A DNA stretch of 5,410 nt, from the NCBI GenBank assembly GCA_934101445.1, contig CAKORQ010000073.1, positions 1 through 5,410 on the forward strand, given 5' to 3'. The stretch comes from an uncultured Bacilli bacterium (lineage in GTDB: Bacteria; Bacillota_I; Bacilli_A; RF39; UBA660). Under the pieces are notes generated by a model that was given only the letters and a program-made list of their open reading frames with translations, ran no database searches and was not told the origin of the DNA. This document shows, one piece after another, positions 1 to 5,410 of this stretch (positions within the stretch are counted from its first letter, which is position 1; each line of letters begins with the position of its first letter). Made by a program: the position numbers and the translations under genes.

Positions 1-221
1 ATATAATATTTATTGACCTTTTTATTTTTTTTTAATAATTCATGAGTTTTACTTCGTAGGGCCCCACTACCTTTACCATGAATAATTATGATTTTGCTAT
101 TTTTTAATTTAAGATTATCTCTGATAAAAGATTCAATTAAATAAGTTGCCGTGGCAGTTGTTTCCCCGTGAAGATCTAAATGGGGTAGATAATCTGTAAA
201 AGGATCAACTATTTTTCTCAT
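1..221 (-). CDS. Small free-standing Smr-domain protein (3' end cut by window edge)
   Basis: Reading leftwards from the ATG at 221, the frame stays open for 73 codons to the window edge, so the C-terminus is missing. The protein begins MRKIVDPFTDYLPHLDLHGE and contains both Smr hallmarks: LDLHG at residues 15-19 and the glycine-rich HGKGSGALR at about 48-56. Between them lies a helix (about 20-40) and a beta strand (KIIIIHG). Smr domains are the C-terminal domain of MutS2 and also occur alone; they act as DNA or RNA nucleases, and MutS2/SmrB relatives act on stalled ribosomes or their mRNA. Here the domain starts almost at the initiator Met, so this is a stand-alone short form and not MutS2. 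It overlaps the end of the upstream kinase by 17 bases, and its Shine-Dalgarno lies inside that gene, which implies co-transcription. Family assignment is firm; substrate is unknown. Confidence 0.85.
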   Translation of the reverse strand, partial: MRKIVDPFTDYLPHLDLHGETTATATYLIESFIRDNLKLKNSKIIIIHGKGSGALRSKTHELLKKNKKVNKYY

Positions 222-1110
222 AAATTTTATTTACCTCATCAAGTTTAGGAATAGAAAGACGCCCCCCAATGGTTCTTGTTGCAAGACCGGCTGCAATATT
301 ACCATATTTAATAGATTTTTCTAACGTAAAGTTACTAGCAATACCATAACTGAAGGCTCCAGTAAAGATATCACCACACCCCGAGGTATCAACAATATCC
401 ATTTTTAAAGTTGGCGATATTTTTATTTGGTCTTCTACCATATACATAGCCCCGTTGGCTCCTAAGGTAATGATAATATTTTGATGTTCATAGCGGTTCC
501 TAAGTTCGGTATAAGCATTAACTAGACTTTGAACATTATTACTATCAATAGGCATCTTTAAATGACCACTTACAAAATCTAGCGAGCAAATTAAGTAATT
601 TACTTTTACGGCCAAATTAGCAATATCCTGATTAAATCGAGTGGCCCTTAAGATACTAACGGCTTTAGGAAAGCGCTCTATTGTTGATTTAGAAGCATAG
701 GTATCATTACCATCTAGGATAATCAGATCCGGTTGAAAATCGAAATCAAATTTTTTTAATTTAACAAATTCGTCCGCAACATCAAAAGAGGTAGGAACTT
801 TATTTTTACTATCGACCAAGACAAAAGATAAAATCGTATCCTTTTCGTAAGAAGTTTCAATATACCTGGTATCTACCCCGGCACTTTCTAATTCTTTACG
901 GACTCTAGTTCCATAAACATCATTGCCAACAACCCCGGCAAAAGTCGAAGAAACACCCCACTTAGCTAACATATAAGAAACATTACATGCGGTGCCCCCG
1001 CCACAACCTATTTTATTAATGAAGCGTTGTTTACTTCCTTCTTGTGGATAATCATCAACATTTACATATATATCATAATTTGCTTGCCCCAATGATAAAG
1101 TTTTAATCAT
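205..1110 (-). CDS. PfkB/ribokinase-family carbohydrate (or nucleoside) kinase
   Basis: This 301-residue protein has the usual length of the PfkB family, cytosolic enzymes that transfer the ATP gamma-phosphate to a sugar or nucleoside hydroxyl. The substrate-side glycine motif GCGGGTACN is at residues 35-43, followed by FAGVVGNDVYG (57-67), which matches the family's first signature region. The ATP-side block TLGANGA is at 215-221. The second signature, DTSGCGD (241-247), supplies the anion hole and the catalytic base Asp247; most family members have GAGD where this one has GCGD. A GGRLSIP segment (282-288) is typical of the C-terminus. The ATG at 1110 is preceded by GGAGGA with a 5-base spacer, so the start is secure. 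The gene follows the ppdK terminator, has a candidate promoter of its own, and overlaps the Smr gene. Substrate cannot be read from the sequence: ribokinase-, fructokinase- or nucleoside-type are all possible. Confidence 0.9.
   Translation of the reverse strand: MIKTLSLGQANYDIYVNVDDYPQEGSKQRFINKIGCGGGTACNVSYMLAKWGVSSTFAGVVGNDVYGTRVRKELESAGVDTRYIETSYEKDTILSFVLVDSKNKVPTSFDVADEFVKLKKFDFDFQPDLIILDGNDTYASKSTIERFPKAVSILRATRFNQDIANLAVKVNYLICSLDFVSGHLKMPIDSNNVQSLVNAYTELRNRYEHQNIIITLGANGAMYMVEDQIKISPTLKMDIVDTSGCGDIFTGAFSYGIASNFTLEKSIKYGNIAAGLATRTIGGRLSIPKLDEVNKIYEKNS
233..237 (-). promoter_or_regulatory. Ribosome binding site of the Smr gene, inside the kinase gene
   Basis: On the minus strand GAGGT at 237-233 lies 11 bases upstream of the ATG at 221. 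It sits within the last codons of the kinase gene, so ribosomes finishing the kinase could reinitiate here. It supports 221 as the start of the Smr gene. Confidence 0.6.
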
Positions 1111-1147
1111 ATTTATCCTCCATTTATTTTTTATATTTACAATAAGA

Positions 1148-1153
1148 ATTATA
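1148..1153 (-). promoter_or_regulatory. Candidate -10 box for the kinase-Smr operon
   Basis: A perfect TATAAT lies on the minus strand at 1153-1148. It would start RNA near 1141, giving a leader of about 30 bases before the kinase ATG. No good -35 is seen: at a 17-base spacing the position is occupied by the T-tract of the ppdK terminator. The position between that terminator and the kinase RBS supports it, but TATAAT is easily found by chance in DNA this AT-rich. Confidence 0.45.
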
Positions 1154-1163
1154 CTATATTTTT

Positions 1164-1218
1164 AAAAAGAAAAAAAGTACCAGACCATTTTATTTTCAAT
1201 AATTTGGTAGTACTTTTT
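1164..1218 (-). terminator. Rho-independent terminator of ppdK (possibly bidirectional)
   Basis: AAAAAGTAC (1172-1180) pairs with GTACTTTTT (1210-1218). Inside, ACCA (1184-1187) pairs with TGGT (1205-1208) across a small internal loop, and a short TTATT/AATAA pairing is possible in the apical loop. On the minus strand the stem is followed by a T-rich tail (TT, C, then five T) reaching 1164. It begins 23 bases after the ppdK stop codon. The A/T-flanked stem could also terminate plus-strand RNA, but no plus-strand gene approaches it. Confidence 0.75.
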
Positions 1219-1240
1219 GAAAGTAATTTAAGTTGTTTTT

Positions 1241-3871
1241 TTATACACCTAAATCCCTATTATTGGCTAAAGCAGCCTTGGCAGCGGCCAGTTTAGCAAC
1301 TGGAATTCGGTAACTTGAGGCCGAAATATAAGAAAGACCAATCTTATCAAAGAATTCTATAGATTTTTCATCAGCAGCATGTTCCCCACAAACCCCAAGC
1401 GATATATCAGGTTTAATACTCTTAGCCATTTGCGCCGCAATTTTTACTAGGGTGCCAACCCCGTTAGTATCAAGACTCATAAATGGGTCATGTTCCAAAA
1501 TATTTTTACTATAATAATCTTTTAAGAATTTTGCCGCATCATCTCTAGAGAAGCCAAAAGTTAACTGAGTTAAATCATTCGTACCAAAAGAGAAGAAGTC
1601 ACACTCTTTGGCAAGTTCGTCCGCTAAAATAGCCGCTCTTGGTACTTCAATCATAGCGCCTATTTGATAAGTAATTTGCATACCTTTTTTAGCAAGAACA
1701 CGTTTTATTTCTTTTTCAACAATATCTTTTATATAAATAAATTCCTTTTTATCCATAATAAGCGGTAACATGATTTCGACAACGGGATTAATTCCCTCTT
1801 TTTTTACGTTACAAGCCGCACTTATAACCGCGTTAGTTTGCATAACAGCAATTTCTGGATAAGTAATATCTAGTCTAGAACCACGATGACCCATCATCGG
1901 ATTAAATTCTTTTAAACTATCTATTTTTAATTTCAAATCGGAAACAGTGGTATTTAAAGCGGTGGCTAACTCTTTTATTTCCTCTTCTTCTTTGGGTAAG
2001 AATTCATGTAAAGGAGGATCTAAATAACGAATAACAACGGGTAAACCAGAATTTAGACGATATAATTCTTCAAAGTCCTTTTCTTGATAAGGTAATAAAG
2101 ATACTAAAGCCTGTAAGCGCGTCTTTTTATCACTAGCAAGAATCATTTGTCTAAATTTAAAAATTCTTTCTTTCTCAAAAAACATATGTTCAGTTCGCAC
2201 AAGGCCGATTCCTTCCGCACCAAAGTTTTTAGCAATTTCCATATCTTTTTTAGTATCAGCATTAGCGCGTACCCCTAAATTCTTAACGGCATCACACATA
2301 GTTAAAAGTTCATTTATAGAAGTGTTGTTTGTAGCACTTTCTAATTCAATTTTTCCTTTATAAACATTTCCAGTTGTTCCATCAATCGATATTATATCCC
2401 CTTCGTGCAAGATATCTTTATCTTTCGTAATTAAAGTATTATTAGTAATATCCATCGTACTACAACCACTAACACAGCAAATTCCCATACCACGAGCAAC
2501 GACAGCAGCATGAGAGGTCATTCCCCCACGAATGGTTAGTACTCCTTCGGCATAATGCATACCTTCAATATCTTCTGGACTGGTCTCATGACGAACTAAA
2601 ATGGTTTTAATGCCTTCTTTAGATTTTTGAATAGCAATACTAGCCTCAAAAACAATTTCGCCATAAGCGGCTCCGGGACTGGCGGCCAGACCATTGCCAA
2701 TTAAAGTCGCATTTTTTAGGCTCTCTAGTTTGAAAACAGGATGTAAGGCTTGGGTAATATCATCGATGCTTACTCTTCTAATAGCCTCTTCCATACTTAT
2801 TTTGCCTTCCCTGACTAAAGAAGTAGCAATATTAACTGCGGCTAGACCAGTTCTTTTACCAGTTCTAGTTTGCAACATATAAAGCTTTCCATCTTCAATT
2901 GTAAACTCCATATCTTGCATATCCTTATAATAGTCCTCTAATATTTTAGCCGTTCTAGCAAATTCTTCATAAACTGCGGGCATACTATTTTTTAAAGTTT
3001 CAATATCTAAAGGCGTTCTAATACCAGCAACTACATCCTCACCTTGGGCATTAATTAAATATTCGCCAAATAATTTAGCCTCGCCGTTAACGGGACTTCG
3101 GCTAAAAGCCACCCCGGTTCCGGAATTATTATTTTTATTACCATAAACCATTTCTTGAATATTAACAGCTGTTCCCCAATCATCAGGAATATTATTAATT
3201 TTTCGATAATATATAGCCCGATTATTGTTCCATGATTTAAATACAGCCCCCACGGCCATTAGTAACTGTCTTCTTACATCCTGAGGAAAGACCTCATTTG
3301 TTAGTTCTTGATACATTTTTTTATATTTCTTAGTTATGGCGTACCAATCATCACCAGTTAAATCAGTATCATTTTGATAATTGTGTTCTTTCTTATAAGC
3401 AGTTAAGTATTCTTCAAAAAGACTTTTATCCTTACCCATTACAACATCAGCAAACATCATAATTAAACGGCGATAAGAATCATAGACAAATCTTTTATTA
3501 TTAGTTGTCTTGGCAAGGGCTTCGGCTACTTCATCATTAAGTCCCAAATTTAAAATGGTATCCATCATGCCCGGCATGCTGCTTCGGGCGCCACTTCTTA
3601 CTGATACTAATAAAGGATTAAGTACAGCCCCTAAAGTTTTTCTAGTTCTCTCTTCTAAAGCGTTTAAATGATTATTAATCTCTTCTTCTAATTTAGCTGA
3701 AATATTTTTTCCTTCTGCATAATATTTATTGCAAGCCTCAGTGGTGACAATAAAACCATCAGGAACTGGTAAGCCTAAATTTTTCATACCAGTTAAATTG
3801 GCCCCTTTACCTCCTAATAGTTCTTTCATGTCTTTTGTGCCTTCGCTAAAATCATACACCAATTTTTCCAT
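1241..3871 (-). CDS. ppdK: Pyruvate, phosphate dikinase
   Basis: The enzyme interconverts pyruvate + ATP + Pi and PEP + AMP + PPi in the cytosol. At 876 residues it is full length (the Clostridium symbiosum enzyme is 874). The N-terminal ATP-grasp part shows GGKGAN (20-25, Lys22), SVRSGARSSMPGMMDT (90-105, Arg92) and the ATP-site residues Glu322, Gln334 and Arg336. The central phosphohistidine domain has GGMTSHAAVVARGMG (449-463), with His454 the phosphate carrier and Thr452 the residue modified by regulatory kinases in plants and some bacteria. The C-terminal PEP/pyruvate barrel has Arg559 and Glu561 (GLVRTEH), Arg615 (RYLDPPLHEF), GHRGSRL (661-667), Glu742 (IEVPRA), Asn765-Asp766 (SFGTNDLTQ) and the acid/base Cys828 in GVCGEHA. 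AAGGAG sits 8 bases before the ATG. All catalytic residues are intact. In anaerobes it often runs glycolytically, with PPi. No regulatory PDRP gene is in the window. Confidence 0.98.
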   Translation of the reverse strand: MEKLVYDFSEGTKDMKELLGGKGANLTGMKNLGLPVPDGFIVTTEACNKYYAEGKNISAKLEEEINNHLNALEERTRKTLGAVLNPLLVSVRSGARSSMPGMMDTILNLGLNDEVAEALAKTTNNKRFVYDSYRRLIMMFADVVMGKDKSLFEEYLTAYKKEHNYQNDTDLTGDDWYAITKKYKKMYQELTNEVFPQDVRRQLLMAVGAVFKSWNNNRAIYYRKINNIPDDWGTAVNIQEMVYGNKNNNSGTGVAFSRSPVNGEAKLFGEYLINAQGEDVVAGIRTPLDIETLKNSMPAVYEEFARTAKILEDYYKDMQDMEFTIEDGKLYMLQTRTGKRTGLAAVNIATSLVREGKISMEEAIRRVSIDDITQALHPVFKLESLKNATLIGNGLAASPGAAYGEIVFEASIAIQKSKEGIKTILVRHETSPEDIEGMHYAEGVLTIRGGMTSHAAVVARGMGICCVSGCSTMDITNNTLITKDKDILHEGDIISIDGTTGNVYKGKIELESATNNTSINELLTMCDAVKNLGVRANADTKKDMEIAKNFGAEGIGLVRTEHMFFEKERIFKFRQMILASDKKTRLQALVSLLPYQEKDFEELYRLNSGLPVVIRYLDPPLHEFLPKEEEEIKELATALNTTVSDLKLKIDSLKEFNPMMGHRGSRLDITYPEIAVMQTNAVISAACNVKKEGINPVVEIMLPLIMDKKEFIYIKDIVEKEIKRVLAKKGMQITYQIGAMIEVPRAAILADELAKECDFFSFGTNDLTQLTFGFSRDDAAKFLKDYYSKNILEHDPFMSLDTNGVGTLVKIAAQMAKSIKPDISLGVCGEHAADEKSIEFFDKIGLSYISASSYRIPVAKLAAAKAALANNRDLGV

Positions 3872-3897
3872 TTTTTATTCTCCTTCTATTCTAATTA

Positions 3898-3906
3898 AAT
3901 ATAGCA
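3898..3906 (-). promoter_or_regulatory. Candidate extended -10 promoter of ppdK
   Basis: On the minus strand TGCTATATT (3906-3898) fits an extended -10 element (TG, one base, TATATT). It lies in the gap between the recombinase stop and ppdK and predicts RNA starting near 3891, with a leader of about 20 bases carrying the AAGGAG site. The hexamer at the -35 position (TGGTAA, 3926-3921) is weak, which extended -10 promoters tolerate. It would let ppdK be expressed independently of the recombinase gene. Confidence 0.5.
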
Positions 3907-3925
3907 TTTTTTTCTTACTTTTACC

Positions 3926-3948
3926 ACTAAATTTTTTGACATTTTTAA
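3926..3948. repeat. Direct repeat copy 1, just past the recombinase stop
   Basis: This segment shares the exact 16-mer ATTTTTTGACATTTTT plus flanking ACTA and AA with 4787-4810. The two copies differ by one substitution and one T in a homopolymer. It lies in the gap between the recombinase stop and ppdK, overlapping the region where a ppdK -35 would fall. It could be a binding site or a low-complexity coincidence. Confidence 0.45.
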
Positions 3949-3961
3949 GAAAGTAAACAGT

Positions 3962-4834
3962 TTATCTTTTAAAGGCCTTTAAGTATTCTTGCCTTACGAC
4001 CTCGTTAGTAACATGGGTATAAATACCCGTTGTAGATAGTGATTTATGACCGAGAAGTTCTTGAACACTTCTTATATCACAACCATTATTTAGCATCTCG
4101 GTGGCAAAAGAATGACGCAAAGTATGGGGAGTTATTCTTTGTTTTAATAAGGCTTTCTTGGCAATGTTATTTATTAAATACTCGGCTCCCCTTCGGGTTA
4201 ATCTTTGATAATCTTTATTCCAAAATAAATATTCATTATCTTTAGATTTTATATTTTTTCTTAAGGCAAGATACTCTTCTAAATAAGTAACAGCATAATC
4301 GCCAAAATAAACTATTCTTTCTTTATTGCCTTTTCCTAAAACTTTAAGACTATGGTTTTTTAAGTCAATATCACTTATCTTAATATTAACAGCCTCACTC
4401 ACGCGTAACCCAGTATCAAATAATATTTCTAATAAAAGTAAATTTCTTATTTTTAAATACTCATTATTTTCTTTTTGAACAGTATTAATTAAATTCATAT
4501 ATTCGGTATAATTAATAAAATTAGGTAATCTTTTTTCTTTTCTTGGTCTATTTATATCCTTAAAATAATTATACTTAATTATTTTATTTTTTTCTAAGTA
4601 ACTATAATAATCATTAAGACTACTTAAAATTCGATTAATACTACTGCTTTTATATTTATTAACATCTAAGTATTTTAAATAACTGCGAATAATATCACAA
4701 TTTATATTTTTATAATTTATCTTTTCTTGATTTAAATAAGAAATAAAGATATTAATATCACTCAGATAACTATTTAGCGTATTTATACTATATTTTTTGA
4801 CATTTTTTAAATATTTTTCAAATTCTTTTAACAT
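3962..4834 (-). CDS. Tyrosine recombinase of the XerC/XerD type
   Basis: This 290-residue protein has the length and layout of Xer recombinases, which act on dif sites to resolve chromosome dimers. The N-terminal SAM-like DNA-binding domain (about 1-95) opens MLKEFEKYLKNVKKYSINTL. The catalytic domain shows the complete set: Arg144 (DTGLRVSE), Lys168 (LGKGNKER), His237 and Arg240 (TPHTLRHSF), His263 (LLGHKSLSTT) and nucleophile Tyr272 (GIYTHVT). I chose the ATG at 4834 because AGGA lies 5 bases upstream. An in-frame ATG at 4858 exists but falls inside the terminator hairpin of the previous gene. XerC and XerD cannot be told apart by eye; proximity to a nucleoside phosphorylase gene recalls B. 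subtilis ripX/xerD. The N-terminal half is very rich in Asn, Lys, Tyr and Ile. Gly replaces the usual Gln before IYTH, and the common C-terminal HPRA is absent. An integrase role is possible, but no phage genes surround it. Confidence 0.9.
   Translation of the reverse strand: MLKEFEKYLKNVKKYSINTLNSYLSDINIFISYLNQEKINYKNINCDIIRSYLKYLDVNKYKSSSINRILSSLNDYYSYLEKNKIIKYNYFKDINRPRKEKRLPNFINYTEYMNLINTVQKENNEYLKIRNLLLLEILFDTGLRVSEAVNIKISDIDLKNHSLKVLGKGNKERIVYFGDYAVTYLEEYLALRKNIKSKDNEYLFWNKDYQRLTRRGAEYLINNIAKKALLKQRITPHTLRHSFATEMLNNGCDIRSVQELLGHKSLSTTGIYTHVTNEVVRQEYLKAFKR
4787..4810. repeat. Direct repeat copy 2, inside the recombinase 5' coding region
   Basis: This is the partner of 3926-3948, in the same orientation and about 860 bases away. 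Here it is coding: on the minus strand it covers the LKNVKKYS region near the recombinase N-terminus. Because this part of the gene is Lys/Asn rich, low complexity may account for some of the match. Confidence 0.45.
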
Positions 4835-4839
4835 ATCTA

Positions 4840-4843
4840 TCCT
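4840..4843 (-). promoter_or_regulatory. Ribosome binding site deciding the recombinase start
   Basis: AGGA on the minus strand at 4843-4840 is 5 bases from the ATG at 4834. It follows the terminator T-tract with no gap. The TAGG at 4844-4841 can also pair with CCTA at 4854-4851 in the terminator's second arm, which would hide it. Confidence 0.6.
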
Positions 4844-4867
4844 AAAAAAATAGGTCATAAGACCTAT
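4844..4867 (-). terminator. Rho-independent terminator after deoD
   Basis: On the minus strand ATAGGTC (4867-4861), loop TTAT, then GACCTAT (4856-4850) form a perfect 7-bp stem. Its last base begins a run of seven T (4850-4844). It lies 31 bases beyond the deoD stop codon. Its T-tract directly abuts the recombinase ribosome binding site, so it may act as an attenuator for that gene as well as a terminator for deoD. Confidence 0.75.
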
Positions 4868-4873
4868 AATTCA

Positions 4874-4891
4874 AGTTGGTGCTTGCCAACT
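4874..4891 (-). repeat. Second hairpin between deoD and its terminator
   Basis: AGTTGG (4874-4879) and CCAACT (4886-4891) form a 6-bp inverted repeat around a 6-base loop, just after the deoD stop. On the minus strand no T-tract follows it, so it is more likely an mRNA 3'-end structure than a terminator there. On the plus strand it is followed, four bases later, by a T-rich stretch beginning at 4896, so it could weakly terminate antisense RNA. Confidence 0.5.
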
Positions 4892-4898
4892 ACCCTTT

Positions 4899-5410
4899 TT
4901 ATTTTATTATCGCATCAAGCGCTAATGTAATCATATCATCAAGTGATTTTTCGCGGTCTTCAATTGGTAAAACAACATCACTAAATTTCGAGTCAACGGC
5001 TGTAACAATGGCGGTAGCCTCTTTTTTAAATGAGTTAGCAACATGGACAAGGGCATAAGCCTCCATTTCCTCAGCAATTGGTTTTACTTCATCCGGAATT
5101 CTTTTCAAAACATTATCCATATTGATATAAGGACCAAAAGCATCGCAAGTAAGCATTGTCCCCACGTGTAATTTTTTATCCTGTTCCTTGGCCGTAGCTA
5201 TAATATTTTCGTTTAATTTTTTGCTAGGATAAACTATATTTTTATCATAGCCATCATAATTATAAGCAAAGTTGGATAAACTAAAGACATTATCCGCTAG
5301 TATTAATTCTGGAACGTTAATATCTTTGGTTACAACTCCGCAAGTACCAATACGAATTATTTTCTCTACATTAAAGTAATAGAATAATTCAAAGGCATAA
5401 ATACTCATAC
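4899..5410 (-). CDS. deoD: Purine nucleoside phosphorylase, DeoD type (5' end cut by window edge)
   Basis: The enzyme splits purine (deoxy)nucleosides with phosphate into base and (deoxy)ribose 1-phosphate for salvage. About 170 C-terminal residues are visible. Comparison with remembered E. coli and Bacillus DeoD places the first visible residues (MSIYAFEL) at the SIYxxEL segment, so roughly the first 70 residues lie beyond the edge and the Met at 5408 is not the true start. Counting from that Met, IIRIGTCG (17-24) carries the phosphate-binding Arg19, MLTCDAF (85-91) matches the base-pocket region, EEMEA (113-117) is the ribose-binding motif, and Asp139 (AVDS) and Arg152 (DREKSL) correspond to catalytic Asp204 and Arg217 of E. 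coli. These features favour hexameric DeoD over trimeric PunA. Uridine phosphorylase is a related, less likely alternative. The gene ends at two hairpins, the second a terminator. Confidence 0.87.
   Translation of the reverse strand, partial: MSIYAFELFYYFNVEKIIRIGTCGVVTKDINVPELILADNVFSLSNFAYNYDGYDKNIVYPSKKLNENIIATAKEQDKKLHVGTMLTCDAFGPYINMDNVLKRIPDEVKPIAEEMEAYALVHVANSFKKEATAIVTAVDSKFSDVVLPIEDREKSLDDMITLALDAIIK

Noticed and set aside
205..207. TGA read as tryptophan (mycoplasma code)
   Set aside because: Tryptophans in the kinase and PPDK are TGG, and reading through this TGA would continue out of frame across the Smr gene with no family resemblance.
2694..2882. 62-codon plus-strand open frame
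   Set aside because: It lies wholly inside ppdK on the opposite strand, in a region coding for conserved PPDK sequence. It has no RBS or recognisable domain and is a shadow.
3729..3956. 75-codon plus-strand open frame
   Set aside because: It is antisense to the conserved ppdK N-terminus and then runs into the AT-rich gap. Its hydrophobic tail is a translation of T-rich DNA and resembles no family.
3911..3957. TTACTTT/AAAGTAA inverted repeat as a recombinase terminator or dif site
   Set aside because: Only 7 A/T-rich pairs around a long loop, with no T-tract on the minus strand and no two 11-base arms around a 6-base centre as in dif.
3936..3966. Perfect plus-strand TTGACA (3936-3941) as a -35 element
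   Set aside because: No convincing -10 lies at 16-18 bases and no plus-strand gene follows. It is part of the AT-rich repeat.
4039..4245. 68-codon plus-strand open frame
   Set aside because: It is antisense to the catalytic core of the recombinase, which explains this stretch fully.
4876..5058. 60-codon plus-strand open frame
   Set aside because: It is antisense to the deoD 3' end and the hairpin region. The conserved DeoD motifs are on the other strand.

Overview
This is a strongly AT-rich window in which every supportable gene lies on the minus strand. Genes are compact, have clear Shine-Dalgarno sites and are separated by short intergenic gaps. The standard genetic code fits: tryptophan is TGG, and TGA stops the sugar kinase at the point where a second gene overlaps it. 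This argues against Mycoplasma/Spiroplasma proper. Overall the window looks like a low-GC Bacillota genome, for example an uncultured Bacilli/RF39- or Erysipelotrichales-like gut lineage. That placement is an inference from composition and protein style, not a search result.

Layout in the direction of transcription (right to left): (1) the 3' two thirds of a DeoD-type purine nucleoside phosphorylase, cut by the right edge; (2) two adjacent hairpins, the second with a T-tract, forming its terminator; (3) an XerC/XerD-type tyrosine recombinase whose ribosome binding site starts right at the end of that T-tract; (4) a complete pyruvate, phosphate dikinase (ppdK) with a candidate extended -10 promoter of its own; (5) a long hairpin plus T-tract ending ppdK; (6) a PfkB/ribokinase-family kinase with a candidate promoter directly behind that terminator; (7) a small free-standing Smr-domain protein that overlaps the kinase by 17 bases and runs off the left edge. 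No gap between genes exceeds about 130 bases.

The genes are mostly housekeeping. DeoD salvages purine nucleosides, PPDK interconverts PEP and pyruvate with ATP/AMP and Pi/PPi, the PfkB protein phosphorylates a sugar or nucleoside of unknown identity, the Xer protein probably resolves chromosome dimers, and Smr proteins are nucleases. The xer gene next to a purine nucleoside phosphorylase resembles the B. subtilis ripX(xerD)-drm-punA neighbourhood. I see no defence island, CRISPR array, insertion sequence or RNA gene, and no convincing undescribed system. The points most worth a second look are the terminator abutting the recombinase RBS, with an alternative pairing that could hide the RBS; a near-perfect 23/24-base direct repeat at the two ends of the recombinase gene; and the overlapping kinase/Smr pair.
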